Translations under genes and position numbers: made by a program
Origin: Magicicada septendecula
Taxonomy: Eukaryota; Arthropoda; Insecta; Hemiptera; Cicadidae
NCBI GenBank assembly: GCA_034769895.1
Contig: CM068367.1
Location: 114,677,573-114,741,572, forward strand
DNA length: 64,000 nt
Reading direction: 5' to 3'
Shown here: positions 11,308 through 23,034 of the stretch, piece after piece
Layout of the letters: each line of letters starts with the position of its first letter
Position numbering within the stretch: the stretch's first letter is position 1
The notes under the pieces: generated by a model
Database searches by the model: none
What the model saw: only the letters and a program-made list of their open reading frames with translations
What the model was told of the DNA's origin: nothing

Positions 11308-12000
11308 TATTACACTAGGCAACTGGTTGCAGAAAAAGACCAGTTACACTTACTGCAAACGGTCGCACGGTCTGCAATCGATTGCAAGACAGTTGTAAGC
11401 CATGCAACTGCTCGTGCAACTATTAGTTTCACGCGCTCGATTTGGGGCATCGATTAAAATGTAGCCTATTACACTATGCAACCGATTATATGCAACTCGC
11501 CTGTGAGCGAATTTTGAGGACAACGAAGAAATTTCATGACATGGAACCGAAACAAAGTATAAATTGTTTACAGAATCCCCAATATCTTGAAAACAAATAA
11601 GAGGATTTTATTGAAGCAAAAATTAATGTAATTGCAATTTCTTCTACATTTCATGCGCTGACACCATATAATTATCTTTTATAGAACGAAATTTTGCCGA
11701 AAATTTCACTACACGCAAATTAACAAAGAAATTTAATGACGTGGGACCGTTTAAAGTCTGTATTCTTGAAAATTATTAAAGTTATCGGTTCAAATTTATG
11801 TATGAAACCATCCTCAGACTTCAAGGAACACGGTGGTAAAATAGTTTTTCTTTCAGAGCAGTATTTTCTGAAGTTAGCCCGGACAACGATTTCTGAAGCT
11901 TAGTCTGCAATTGATTGCAGAGCAGTTGCAGCCTGTTTTTACTACCCTGCAACTAGTTTCACGTAGCCTTGAAATCAGTTGCGTAGTGTAATAGAAGCCT
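11308..12000. mobile_element. non-autonomous DNA element with CACTA-like termini
   Basis: The motif TATTACACTA followed by GCAAC occurs at about 11309 and 11467 in forward orientation and at about 11976-11993 as its reverse complement. Internal blocks also recur in two orientations: TCTGCAATCGATTGCA near 11370 against TCTGCAATTGATTGCAG near 11907, and TTAGTTTCACGCG near 11424 against CTAGTTTCACGTAG near 11950. A separate direct pair of the form AAAGAAATTTAATGACGTGG occurs near 11521 (diverged) and 11729. This is the architecture of a foldback or nested MITE. The CACTA string at the ends hints at EnSpm/CACTA, but no clean target-site duplication is seen and there is no transposase. Confidence 0.5.
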
Positions 12001-12271
12001 TGTACGCTACCGATTTTCGAGAAGAATACAACGTTTTCCGGATAACACGTAGGGAATAATTGCATAGTTGCAGGCACGCTGGAACACACTAGAAGCTGTA
12101 TCAATGGTGACCTTGTACAAATCCTGCTAACCTAATTCTGCCACGTCACACAGGTTACCTATTTAATGGACGTAACAACATTTTTTATTCATTTTTTTCT
12201 TTTTTACGCATACAATTTTGGTTTGACTCACATTTTATTTCACGTGTTACTTAAACTAAGTGTTGCTTTAA

Positions 12272-12327
12272 GTTTCTCGCACACCATTATTCCGCGATCT
12301 CGCGGTCTTCCGCTCTTGCTTCTTTCG
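12272..12327. repeat. short dispersed repeat block, copy 2
   Basis: Same-orientation counterpart of 727-782 (core CATTATTCCGCGATCTC, then CGGTCTTCCGCT), again downstream of a T-rich tract at about 12178-12206. Confidence 0.55.
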
Positions 12328-12399
12328 GATGGTGTTTACTTGAGCATCTGCTACGTCCATCGTTCCTCCCCAATTCTAATCACATGACAAACAACTTCA

Positions 12400-13780
12400 G
12401 CCCTCTTTTTATCAAACGCAAATGTTATGATATAAAACTGTAATAAAGAAACAGTAATGGAGTATAATCAGATATGTCTGCAATAAACGTTTTACTAATA
12501 TCGTGCATATTTTACACGCCGAACGTGATGGTTAATAAAATAGATAAATGACCAACAGGTATATATAATTTAGTTTAACACTACAGCTTTGGCAGAAAAC
12601 AATACTCACGAATATTGGCAGCAGCAACAGTACAAGTTCTTAATTCTCGTGCATTAAAATAAATAACTGACAAGTTAAGTTGATAATATGTGGTTTTTAC
12701 GCCGTATTTGGATTATATAGTGTGGACGCAGTACGCCTTTATTTTGTTCTCGACATGTTTCTCATCTGTAGACAGGCAGGCCGGTGGAAGCTCAGGGGAA
12801 ATAAACTGTGGAGTTAATGGAGCAATTGTTATAGAAATCTACAAGGGCACACGTGCAAGAGACTTGTCGGGGTGTCAGACTGTGTTGTGACTGTACTTAT
12901 TGTTGACCTGACACGTTATGTAGCATACAGAAAAAGAAAAAATTAAAATATTGTAAGATCACGTGTATTTCTCGATAAGGTGTCGCACCTATCGAATATA
13001 TTCCTTATTCGATAGTTTTTTTCTTATTACTTATATGTTTTGTGGCACTCCTGAAAATAATAAATTTACTGCTCTTCGTATAATCCATTATCATATTAAG
13101 AACAAAAGCGTTATTCTATATTTAGATTATAGTGTTTTAAAAACAATATCTCAGATTAATAAACATGTGTTACCTTCAGTAGTTTTTGATAAAAAGTTAT
13201 TTAAAAAACGTATTTTTTTTCTAACACTTTACGAGTGATATAAAGTTAGTTATCTTATGAGTTTCGTTTATTTTTGAGTGTTTATTTCTAATTTTAAACT
13301 GACGGTTTGTGATTAAAGTTTGTCTCTTAACGGTCGCCATAAATCTTTTAACCATTAAACTTTTAAAGAGTTTAGGCATGCCTGGTAACCATGAAATTAC
13401 TTATATTTGCTATAGACTTCGAGGCATCTGCCTTAATACTTTCAGTAAGTTTTCAGAATACAACAGCTTTCTTAGCTTTCACATTTATAAATGGTTTTTC
13501 TTATTTTACACCATTAAATACCTGTTTTGTCGTTATTCTCTTAAGAAATTTCTTCCTTTAATGTTAAAATTACACTAAACGAGTGCAGAAGTTCGTTTTC
13601 AACGGTTGAGTTGATATTATAAATTCACTTAAAAATTTGAAAAATACAGTTTTACTAAGTGTTAATCCTACACATCTAACTATATGTTTTGCACTGTGCA
13701 TGGATAAAGATAGATACTATCATTCTAAATTACATTCTGCTTCTTTCGTCCTCAGTGCTCAGATACACTACATACTAACG
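12400..13780. other. unannotated T-rich DNA
   Basis: Several 60-90 codon frames on the plus strand reflect T-rich composition and have no recognisable motif. No gene or repeat boundary is supported. Confidence 0.35.
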
Positions 13781-13784
13781 GTTT

Positions 13785-14420
13785 ACTCAGAACTTCCTCT
13801 CCAATGCCTTTATCTTCATTTCGCTATAACCTTCTACTGTCACACTCTCAATTACTTGGCCAATGAACTGTTTCCTTACCCGCCCTCCGTACTTCTTACC
13901 TTAAAGTTTACCTTCCATGATGGTTACCAGGTATGCATTATGGATTATTAGATCTCCAATCCACTTATTTCTTTTGTTAATTAGGTGTTTACACATTACT
14001 AGCTTTTTATTTAGTTTCTCCAAAACCTCTTCATTTGACGTTTTCCTTTCCACGAATATCTCCCGAGTCATCTCCAACACAAGATCTCGAAAGCCTCTAC
14101 AATTATACACGTCTCCGACACACAGCCACACCCCACACACAAGATTTTGCTTACTTTTTCCTTAGTCCAAGACTGACATTCATTTGGTGTGAGTAGTCCT
14201 TTTTTCTTGCTAACAGTAGCTATACCCTGAGATGTTCTTCAGGCTTTCTATGTTTTTTCCATCAACTGTTGTCTTGCTTCATCCTGTACATGAAAGCATT
14301 AGCCTGTCCCAGTACTGTAATATTGATTTTTATATCCAGGTCCATAGTGTCCCTGTTAGTCAACCTAAATTCCATTACTTTTATATTTTCTCATCTTTTA
14401 TTGTTTTAAAATTATTCTAC
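13785..14420 (-). pseudogene. LINE ORF2 C-terminal relic
   Basis: Minus-strand relic of a non-LTR retrotransposon protein. Between about 13790 and 14140 it reads, in order, TSNEEVLEKLNKKLVMCKHL, NKRNKWIGDLIIHNAYL, TIMEGKL, then a GGRVRKQFIGQVIES-like block and YSEMKIKALERKF. In intact relatives this corresponds to NEEVL..VNEER, RR..WIGHLIRHN, EGKIEGKR..RGRPR..Y and YREMKELA.DR. The order and spacing match closely. Upstream on the minus strand (14140-14420) only fragments of the preceding region survive, between stops. The protein end is followed by unrelated sequence. It is a dead 5'-truncated copy. Confidence 0.8.
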
Positions 14421-16102
14421 TATTAGCAGGTTTACTATTATGGCTTCTTCACTCTGCGTTATCACGCTTTAGCATCGGCAAACTTAAACATCTTCTCTTC
14501 CTATTATGACACTCTTTTAACCCTTCTCTTTAAGATTTTGTGACTAAAAAATAGAGTCTTCAGGTTCAAAGTATTACAACGTTAAAAGTACCTTCTACCT
14601 CACATTATACATTAAACATTAAGTTTTTCAGGCGAATTGCAAAAGCAGTAATCGAAAGTAGTTCTTGTTTTAAAAATTTAATTTTTTTTACGTATGGATG
14701 AATTTAAAATTAAAATTTTTTAATTCTGAGTAGTGTAAATAAACACGAGTACAAAATGATCAATTTTTAATAACCGTCTCTATATAGCCTGTATATATAC
14801 ACGGTATAAAATAAAATTGACTAACTTCAGTTTTTTGCAAAGGATTAAAAAGAGCAAAAAATGATCTTTCATACTTGATTTATTAAGTATCAAATGGGAT
14901 ACTATAACTGCAGAATGTCGATGATTTACTGAATTAACAAGCTACAGAAACCGGGGTATATCGAGATTACTTTGAAAAATAATAATTTTGCATGTTACAT
15001 TAATAATACAGAGCACTTCTAGTCAGTTTTAATATCACTGTCTACGTCAGTATCACTGTCGTCCCTAAGACGGGTTCTGTTTTCCGTGTCACGCGATAAT
15101 CAAATTATTAGTTTCTTATACAATGAATTAGAGTCGTAGCAATGACTATATTATTACAATGAGGTTACTATATTAATGTAATTATTACAGAGTATTGTTT
15201 AACTGGTTGCAAGTTTTGAGGCTTAACACGTTGTTTTACTTTTTAGGCTATTACTTTACGTTATTTGATTGCTTCGCTTATTCTCACGACAAGCGTTTTC
15301 AACGCTTAAAATCTCTGTACGTCATAAACATATCAATGCTTAAAGCAGATGTTTTAAACAGTACATTTCTTTAAATCTTCTTTTGGATTCCTACTATAAA
15401 ATAATAACAATGTATCAACCAGTCTCAATGGTTTATATCCAGAATAATACTAGTCATTTAGCAATCGGGAGCTACTAGATGTCTAGTTATCGTACCTAAA
15501 TGTATTGTGCATTTCTCAAAAAAGTAAGATCAATATCGTCCTTAACACTACCCAAAATCAGTAATATACCTCAATTTTCTAGTTGTGTTCTTTACCTAAA
15601 TATAAATAATGTAAACATTTTCTATTGAAGCTGACCTATGGCTGACATTAACTGGCTGTTAAATGTTTATAGGTCTTTTTAACTTATAGTAACTTACGAT
15701 CATCGCAAGAAACGAATGAGAAGAACTCATACATCTAGGTCCTTAACCAAATAGACCGACAGCGGGGAAGCAGGCAGTAGTGGGGAATGGCGTACACAGT
15801 AGTAGTGGGAATAGCTCTCCTTCCTGTACCCTCTCTTTTTCGTTTTCTTATTCGTTACGCTCTCCGCGTTACATCCAAAAGCAGTTTACCCTTCAACAGA
15901 GCGAGGTCCTGCAGTATAAGTTCCACTTTAATAAAATTGAGGGTGATGCTGCTTCCGTTATGTGATGACTCATCACATAAAAATGCCATACGACATGATC
16001 TAGAAAAAACACATTCCAGAAGTTCGTAGACAAATCGACATGGGTTCCGTCATAGTTCGCACATGGCATTTGCTGCGTCGTTCATAATCCAGGAACTGTA
16101 TG
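14421..16102. other. unannotated AT-rich DNA
   Basis: No coding or RNA gene is supported. This is the left flank of the 2.67-kb transposon that begins at about 16103. Confidence 0.35.
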
Positions 16103-16150
16103 AACAAATAATTGAATCGGTTATTGCAGAAAGGGCATATGTTACATTTT
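16103..16150 (+). repeat. left terminal inverted repeat
   Basis: Begins AACAAATAATTGAATCGG and continues TTATTGCAGAAAGGGCAT. It pairs with the reverse complement of 18729-18776, with about four mismatches. Confidence 0.88.
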
Positions 16151-16536
16151 AGAAAAACGGAGAAAAACCGCCCATGTGAAACAAATATTGCCTAAAAAAT
16201 TCGTAGTTTTTACTGGAAATACTTTATATACTTCTCCTATTTTTGCTTCAGTTTCCAAGATTTTTAGATATTTGTTATGGCTAAAATAATTAGTTAAAAA
16301 AAACACATGTGCCCTTTATGCAAAAAATGCCTTTTTTTAAGGTTCAAACTTGAGAAATAAACCAGAGTTGAAAGGTAATATGCAAAATTTATTGAATAAA
16401 CAAAATATTTTTGTTAAGAAAGCAAACAAACAAACAACAAACTTAACAAACAACACTTCAAAACCAAAATGTAAAAATTTTACAATATTTAACAAACAAA
16501 TTAATTATTTATAGGCCTAACTATAAAAAAATAAGC

Positions 16537-18422
16537 CTATTCTGGGTTTTCCCTTTCTGAATCATCATGGTTTTCTGAAGCTGTTGTTGGCCAGGATAGT
16601 ATTTGATTGTAAAAGTCTTCATACCCGCACAAATAGGGGGTCAATTTGTTAAGATCGGCTATTTTCTTATGTTTGATCGGCACACGGGTCTCTGGATATG
16701 CTTTTCTTGATGGAAGAATGGGTTGGTTGTCAGTCTTTGTCAAACTAAAAGTGTTTGTAATAAGTCCTCCAATATGTTCAGCAGCTACAATCTTCCCCTT
16801 CTTCGTACTGTCGTAGTTAAACTGCCTAAAAGAAGAAATTTTAAACACAATTCGGTCTTCTCTTCTTATACCTCGTCCAGATGTCTCATCCGAGATAACC
16901 AATTTTTTGTAGTAGGTGGGCCACCACGATTTGAATGAAAGTATGTCATCTGTTTGTATGTGGCAAATAGTAAATCTGTCCCTTGTACTACTGCGCTTGA
17001 ACAGCTCTCCGTATTGGTCTATTGTAAAAATTCGATCAGTTTTCCTCATGACTCGTTTAATCGACCCAAAGTCACGTTCGCAGGGCATAAACGAGTGGCC
17101 TCGCACAGGGAACTAGTGTGTAATGTTTTCAAACCTGCCAGTATCACATAGGCTAAGTAAGAATCTGGTGACTGCATGGTTTTTGTTTTGTCCACCAGTC
17201 CCATCACTAAACACTAGTACTTTCTTAACTGTATTAGGTAGAGTTTGCATGTATTTGAGTAGAAATGAACATACTTCGTCAGGCGATTTATGTGCTTGAC
17301 CTTCATGGTAAAGATACAAGTTAGCATCATTTGTCTTAAGGTTATGTATGCAGAAAATGTTCACCCATAACTGACGTAAATAAAATATTTCTTGAACAGG
17401 GATATGGGGAAGAGGCCGGTTTTGTATATAGTCAAATGCTATTGCAACTGTATCATCATCTTTATTTACAGAGGCATCTTTTAATGCAGTGTAAAATTTT
17501 TTTGCACGTCTCTTATGTATTATTTGCTCAGCAGCAACACCTCTTTTCGTGTTATCAGACAAACTTTGGTCTCTCATCTTTGAACTAAATCTTTCACAAG
17601 TCGAACATACATCTACTTGGGGTCTTCCAAAAGTTAGGGAAAAATTTTCCAAAAAATATTTTCTGTAAAATGAGTATGTAACACTATTACATTCTGGGTA
17701 TGATTCAAGAAACATGTTATGCATTATTTTGACATTCAATCTAGCATCCAAATACTCTTTGGGCTTTCCTCCATAATGTGTTTTTTAGCTTCAAATTTAG
17801 AAATATGTTCGTGAATTTTGATGCAAACTTCTCCTTTTATGGCATTACAACTTCTCATTTTACCCCTGAGGTCAACTGGAGATTTTCCAGCCACCAGTAA
17901 CATACATAACCGTCGAACACGCTTAGCTGTAATGTCATGCACTTTCATAAACGTGTTATTACAAACAACCTGTAGTTCACCATCAATTTTTAGGTAGTAG
18001 GTAAAAAAATTAGTTTTCATTTTAGTAGGCCTACTTACTTTTTCATCATCAGTGGCCATCTGATCATCATCTTCACTTAAGTCTAGGTCTTTCTTCTTAG
18101 AACGCCTCCTTTTTGCTTGCCGTTTCTCAATAAGACCTTGCAAATATGTGTCCTGGACGTTTTTGTTTTGAAATGAATAAAAGTTGTTCCAAATGTCACT
18201 TTTGGTTTCATCTGTTAACTTTGCATAACACTTTACTGCACACCTACAGTTAAAACATTGCTGAACTCTTTGGTCAACATGTTTGCCCGAGTATGAAGGG
18301 TAAGCCTGGCCTTTAACCTTAGCAGTTTTAATAACATTTCTTTTATATTTTGCTTCGTTGCTAACTCCTTTTTTTCTTTTGGATGGAACATCATCTAACT
18401 CACTTTCACTTTCACTAGACAT
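16537..18422 (-). pseudogene. DDE-like transposase, interrupted by one frameshift and one stop
   Basis: About 628 codons on the minus strand from an ATG at 18422. The N-terminus is acidic and then basic (SESESELDD, KRKK), followed by a Cys cluster (CFNCRCAVKC) near residues 50-60. A second zinc-like pair (VDVCSTCERF) is encoded near 17600. Candidate catalytic acidic residues lie in AIAFDYIQN (about 17432) and VFSDGTGGQNKN (about 17205), followed by GHSFMPCERDFG (about 17090). This D, D-G..GQN, GHS..(D/E)RDFG order fits an RNase H-fold protein family found in many copies in some insect genomes; I recall it as the DUF7869 type, which is unverified. A one-base frameshift lies at about 17736-17757 and an in-frame TAG at 17113-17115. 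The rest reads cleanly to the stop at 16537, so inactivation looks recent. Confidence 0.78.
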
Positions 18423-18728
18423 CGTTAACCCACAAAGATAACCTAAAGCATGAAGTAAACGTTCTGATGATGACGACAACAAACTAACATGAGTAACATG
18501 AACTGACAGCTGGTAACAGCAGATAATAAGCCGACAGGTGTACCAACTTACGTTTCAAAGAAACACAAAGTTTACCGCATAAAGGACACATGTGCCTTTT
18601 CTGCACTAAATAACAACTTCATTATCGATTTAAATAGTGAATAAAGAATGACAGATGTGTCCTTTCTACACTAAATGATGCGTCAAAGTATGTACAATAA
18701 TATTGTGTATCTAACTCGTATACCGTCA

Positions 18729-18776
18729 AAAATGTTACATGTGCCCTTTCTACAATAACCGATTCAATTAGTTGTT
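18729..18776 (-). repeat. right terminal inverted repeat
   Basis: On the minus strand it begins AACAACTAATTGAATCGG and continues TTATTGTAGAAAGGGCAC, matching the left end at 16103-16150. Confidence 0.88.
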
Positions 18777-18939
18777 ATTTAGTTGTGCTATATGAAGATT
18801 GTTAAATATTTGTTTCGCTTTAAGTGATGATTACTAATCTTAATATTATCAGTGGCTTTTACTGTGGGTAGTTATTGTACTCCAGTAATGATACATGTAG
18901 TAATAGCATCAGAATAGACGACTGAACTATTTCCAGAAA

Positions 18940-19065
18940 TCCACTGAACTATAAGCCTAAGGGACAGAGAGATATGGGACGTCCAAAACAGCGTTTCAGT
19001 GACTAGCTCTAGTTTGTCTGCTTGGGACCGGAAACAAATTATTTTTTGCTCTAATAATTACTGAA
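18940..19065 (+). pseudogene. LINE 3'-end fragment
   Basis: Plus-strand translation gives PKGQRDMGRPKQRFSD, the GRP-K-R end of a LINE ORF2, followed by a CTTGGGACCGGAA stretch. The same DNA blocks (TATGGGACGTCC, AGCTCTAGTTT, TGCTTGGGACCGGAA) occur inverted at 50755-50878, and GGGACCGGAACAG also closes the copy at 27880-28069. Only about 125 bp survive. Confidence 0.65.
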
Positions 19066-19069
19066 ATAA

Positions 19070-19888
19070 TGTTGATGATTAATCACATGATTAATCACAC
19101 TATAACTACTCAGAACAGAAGTCGAAATGTAGGACAAGCCCAGAAATACATTTACAGCCTTTGGCCACTCAATGCAGGATTAGTGATAGTAGGCTATATT
19201 TAAAGACTAACATTTATAAGTTTGGAGATATGTTCACGTGTCCGGATTCAAAACTAGGTTAATCCTTATAAGTTATAAAAATATCGCAATCACGTAATTC
19301 TGAGCTTTATACAGTTTAATCACAAAGCGTGATGCTTTTATTTCTGGTGCGTACAGGACTGTTTTCTGTAATCAAGTTATTCAGAATTTATCTCATAAAG
19401 ATTTGAGAATTTTAAAATACAATTCAGAGTTTTAGTAATATCCAGTAATACCATAGAAGAACAAAAAGTATTGTTGAAGAACAAAAATGGTTGTGTACGA
19501 TTATGTTTGGTCGTCTACTCCATTTTTCCAATGGACCTGTATTAGCATCGGCCATTTCGGGGCAAGATATCAATATTCCGTAACGCTTGATACACTATCA
19601 CCTTCTCTGTTTTATTTTGTTTATTGTCAAACGTACAGAGTAATCAAAATCTGCTTATGAAAATATCTAGTTCCTAGTAGTATAGAAGCGTTCAGAATTG
19701 CTTAGCATCATTGTATACAATGCTACAAGATAGAAAACTACAGGCAGAAATGACACTGTAATTGTAGAAGGTCCGTTGGTTTCACTGAGATTTTAACTAA
19801 AAGTGATTGACGAAAACTGTAGACTGTATACTGTCTGTGATGATGAATAAATGTCATTCTCCTAAAAATTATCATGTACAAATTAAAA
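19070..19888. other. unannotated AT-rich DNA
   Basis: Nothing beyond simple-sequence composition can be supported. Confidence 0.35.
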
Positions 19889-19889
19889 G

Positions 19890-19890
<1 letters not shown>

Positions 19891-19924
<34 letters not shown>

Positions 19925-19942
19925 CACACACACACACACACA
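19891..19942. repeat. (CA)n microsatellite
   Basis: CA repeats with a single CG interruption near 19918. Confidence 0.97.
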
Positions 19943-21830
19943 AACATTTCTGTAATATACGACAGGATGACTGTATTAAACTAAGTCAGCAGCAATGTAA
20001 TTTTAGAACTTTATATCACAACTAAGGAAATAATGTGAGGCATTAATTTCCGGTAACAGTCACAAAGCGTGGCAATATATCTGACACGGTTATTGAATTG
20101 AATACGGTGGAATGAAAAATAACTACTTGTTGATGGCAAACGTAATCAAATGTATAATGTTTCCGTAATATGACTGTAATTTATTGCGCGCCCTTTAAGT
20201 GGAATGTCTATTCGAGAAACTAAAGAGAATGGATGAGAAACTATTAGTAAAACTTAAAGACGTTTTATGGTCTCTTGTAAATACGTGATCTAATCTTCAT
20301 ACATTTTTACAGTTGTAAGGTAAAAGATCTATAAGCTGTTGCCACTTGGCTAGATCTATAAATTCAGAATTTTGATTTGTAAGTAACGAAAGTCGTATTG
20401 CACACACATTACAAGTATGTCGTATATGCACGTACATAAGTAATTTCAATTATATTTAATTTTATTAGGTTATATACATAAATTAGCACACCATTGGAAA
20501 ATACCATTGGAAAAGGAATTTCAATAAGCAGTCACTACCTATACCTGAGATAAGCCAATATTTGCTGATCTGAGCCATCCCAATTTGTTAAAAATGTTTT
20601 CAAGGTAGTACACAGAATGCAAACGAGTTGTTGAACCCTTTTATTTGGAATAGTTTGCCAAAAAATATGTTTATTAGACTGGATACTTTCGTTTTGGGTG
20701 TTCATGATGCTGTGTCAACCTTCAATTAAGGTAATATAAGTACATGTCAAGTCTTACAATAATTAGGGATCAAACGAGAATCACATATAGTTAAGGTAAT
20801 GAAAAAACTTACTTGCAAGGAGTTCTTGAGGCAGAGACGGGAGTAGATGAATTGATGAGAAAGGTTAGAAATGTCAAGAGAAAAGGTTAGAATAGTCAAT
20901 TAGAAATGTGAAGAGTAAAATATAGGAACAAATGGACATAAATAAAGACACCGAGTACGGAGCCGTGCTATTTTAAAAAAGGTAAAACAATAACAATCTG
21001 TTTTAAAAACTTTAAATGCGTTTTTCTGAAAATCTATTTATTTAGATAAATGACCCATTATTTCAGAAACCAAGTGGGCTATTAAGCTGAATTTTTTTGT
21101 GACTATTGGGTTAATAAATATGTAACTACACTACCAGAACTGTACAATTTTACTGAAAAATAAAAATACAAAAATTATAAGTGTGGTTTTGTATTCAAAT
21201 TTTCAAAGCAAAAAATAAAAAATTATTTAAAAATCAGGAGTTTGAGATATCTTTATAAGTGTAGTAGCGTTTGTAGTATATATAAAGTACTTACCAGCAT
21301 GCTGAAAGTTCATACATACAGCTATGTTCAAAAAATCAAATTATCTGTAATTGCTGTAATTTTCTGACGCCGTAAACTCTGTGTTAGAACCTGTTTATTT
21401 ATTAGACCACATAACAAAACGCAATACAACGATAAACGCATGTTGTCATATTAAGCCACTGTTAAAATAATCCTACTAATTTGATTAGTAGCTGAGGGCT
21501 GCACATCGCTCAGATACAGCAGGAAAAATAAAAGCAGTGTGGTTTATGATTAAACTATATAAAAGCAAGAGCGGGTGCACCAGAAGCCTGTGATAAACTC
21601 TAACTTTCAGGGATTAACCTAGTTCGAAGATTCACACACGCCTTTGGCTTAGGAGTGCTTAATATACATACTAACTCTAAGTCTGAAAAACTGATCAGTG
21701 GCTAAACACGTGTATTTTTTTTCTTTGGCCTACATTTCGCCTATCCTTTTAGATGGGAGTATGTCAAACCCTTTTAGAATTTGTTTAGTTGTGTCAATAT
21801 TATCCAAATAACGTATGAATAAACGTATAC
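19943..21830. other. unannotated AT-rich DNA
   Basis: No exon, RNA gene or repeat boundary supported. Confidence 0.35.
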
Positions 21831-22349
21831 TATATAAATAACTAGCTGTTACCCGCGGCTTCGCACGCAAATATTTGACTATTAATAAGTAGTTTAATAT
21901 AATTTTTATTGTCTATGTCTATATGGCGTTCTGTCAGCTCGTATAACAATTTTGTACTCATTAGTAAAATTCTCTCCACAGCTGTTTTCAACACTTGTAC
22001 TATTTTAACTTGTACTAAATTATTATGTTGGTGCAACAGACTTTTGAGATTTAAAAGTGCCCGTTTATAAAGCCTTTGGAGATATTTATAAAGTACCTGT
22101 TAAATCAAAAACGTTAAATTCTTTATTTTAAATGTTACTGTGTTACACATTAAACGTTATGTTTTCCTCAACCATGACCTTTATTTATTTCAGCAGTAAA
22201 CTAAAAACCAAAAGCCGTTGTCACCTAACCTCACAATGAAAACAACACGTATTTTCGCTGTGCATTAAGTAATAGGACAATTTACAATTAGTACACACTT
22301 TTTTTTACACATCGTAATATATGATACAATCGGATATTTTATAAAACAT

Positions 22350-22468
22350 CGAAAATGTACTGCACAAATGGATAAATGTACAGTTCCGATGCCGCTAAAT
22401 AGCTTTTGTTTATTTACTTGTTAATATGGTAATTAATTCTGGTCTCCATGGTGCTGTTGACATCTTTA
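22350..22468. repeat. internal direct repeat, unit 1
   Basis: Contains GATGCCGCTAAATA, TTTGTTTATTTACTTGTTA, TTCTGGTCTCCATGGTG and GACATCTTTA. The same ordered blocks recur in 22607-22725. Confidence 0.85.
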
Positions 22469-22606
22469 GTGGTCGTATTTAATATATTTTATCATTTACT
22501 CATTGTAGCATCAGAAATACGTATAAACATAAATTTTATATTTGTTTAAGACAATTACTAAATACATAGACGTATCTGTATACAAAATTATAAAATATGT
22601 CCATAA

Positions 22607-22725
22607 ATCGCATATTAAAAACTGCAGGAACGGATAAAGGTACAGTTCTGATGCCGCTAAATATCATTTGTTTATTTACTTGTTACTGTGGTAATAAATT
22701 CTGGTCTCCATGGTGTCACTGACAT
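22607..22725. repeat. internal direct repeat, unit 2
   Basis: Same ordered blocks as 22350-22468, about 255 bp downstream, with roughly one difference per ten bases by eye. Confidence 0.85.
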
Positions 22726-23034
22726 CTTTATACGCGTCAACGAAAAGGCATAAGTAAAAGGGCCTAAATCGTGTGAACGGGGCAAAATATCAGACTCCAA
22801 GTTAGACAGTATTTTTCATCTTGTATCAAAGGTTACCTGTACAAAATTTGATGGCAATTGGTGTAACGGTATGGATTTGTATTCAGTACCCATAAATCGT
22901 CAGACTTTGAGTTTTATATACGAGAATATAGATGTATGAATTACGGTTATATATTTACGCGATTTATTCATATGGCTACTTTAGGTATCGACTGGTAAAG
23001 TGGTTACAAACAGTAGATTTGCCTAAACCAAAAC

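Larger units (their letters stand above)
16103..18776 (-). mobile_element. 2.67-kb DNA transposon with long TIRs and DDE-like transposase
   Basis: The two ends are inverted repeats of about 48 bp (16103-16150 and 18729-18776) that agree at about 44 positions, and the only long reading frame between them encodes a transposase-like protein. This is the layout of a cut-and-paste DNA transposon. A terminal motif of the form ACATGTGCCCTTTCTGCA recurs inside the element at 16305-16322, 18588-18606 and 18653-18672, besides its copies in the TIRs, so both subterminal regions carry several candidate transposase-binding sites. No clean target-site duplication is visible. The superfamily is uncertain: the protein shows neither Tc1/mariner, hAT nor piggyBac signatures. 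Confidence 0.82.
21835..22935 (+). mobile_element. dispersed repeat beginning CTAGCTGTTACCCGCGGC
   Basis: Starts with CTAGCTGTTACCCGCGGC and TTCGCACGC at about 21843, a 5' signature I recognise from interspersed repeats in many arthropod genomes. It ends at about 22935 with a segment resembling the usual far end of such repeats: ATTTGATGGCAATTGGTGTA, then TTTTATATACGAGAATATAG. The interior is AT-rich and non-coding apart from a meaningless 64-codon minus-strand frame. It contains a ~100-bp direct duplication (22350-22468 and 22607-22725). Its transposon class is not clear: there is no protein, and terminal repeats are not evident beyond a shared TATA-rich edge. Confidence 0.5.
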
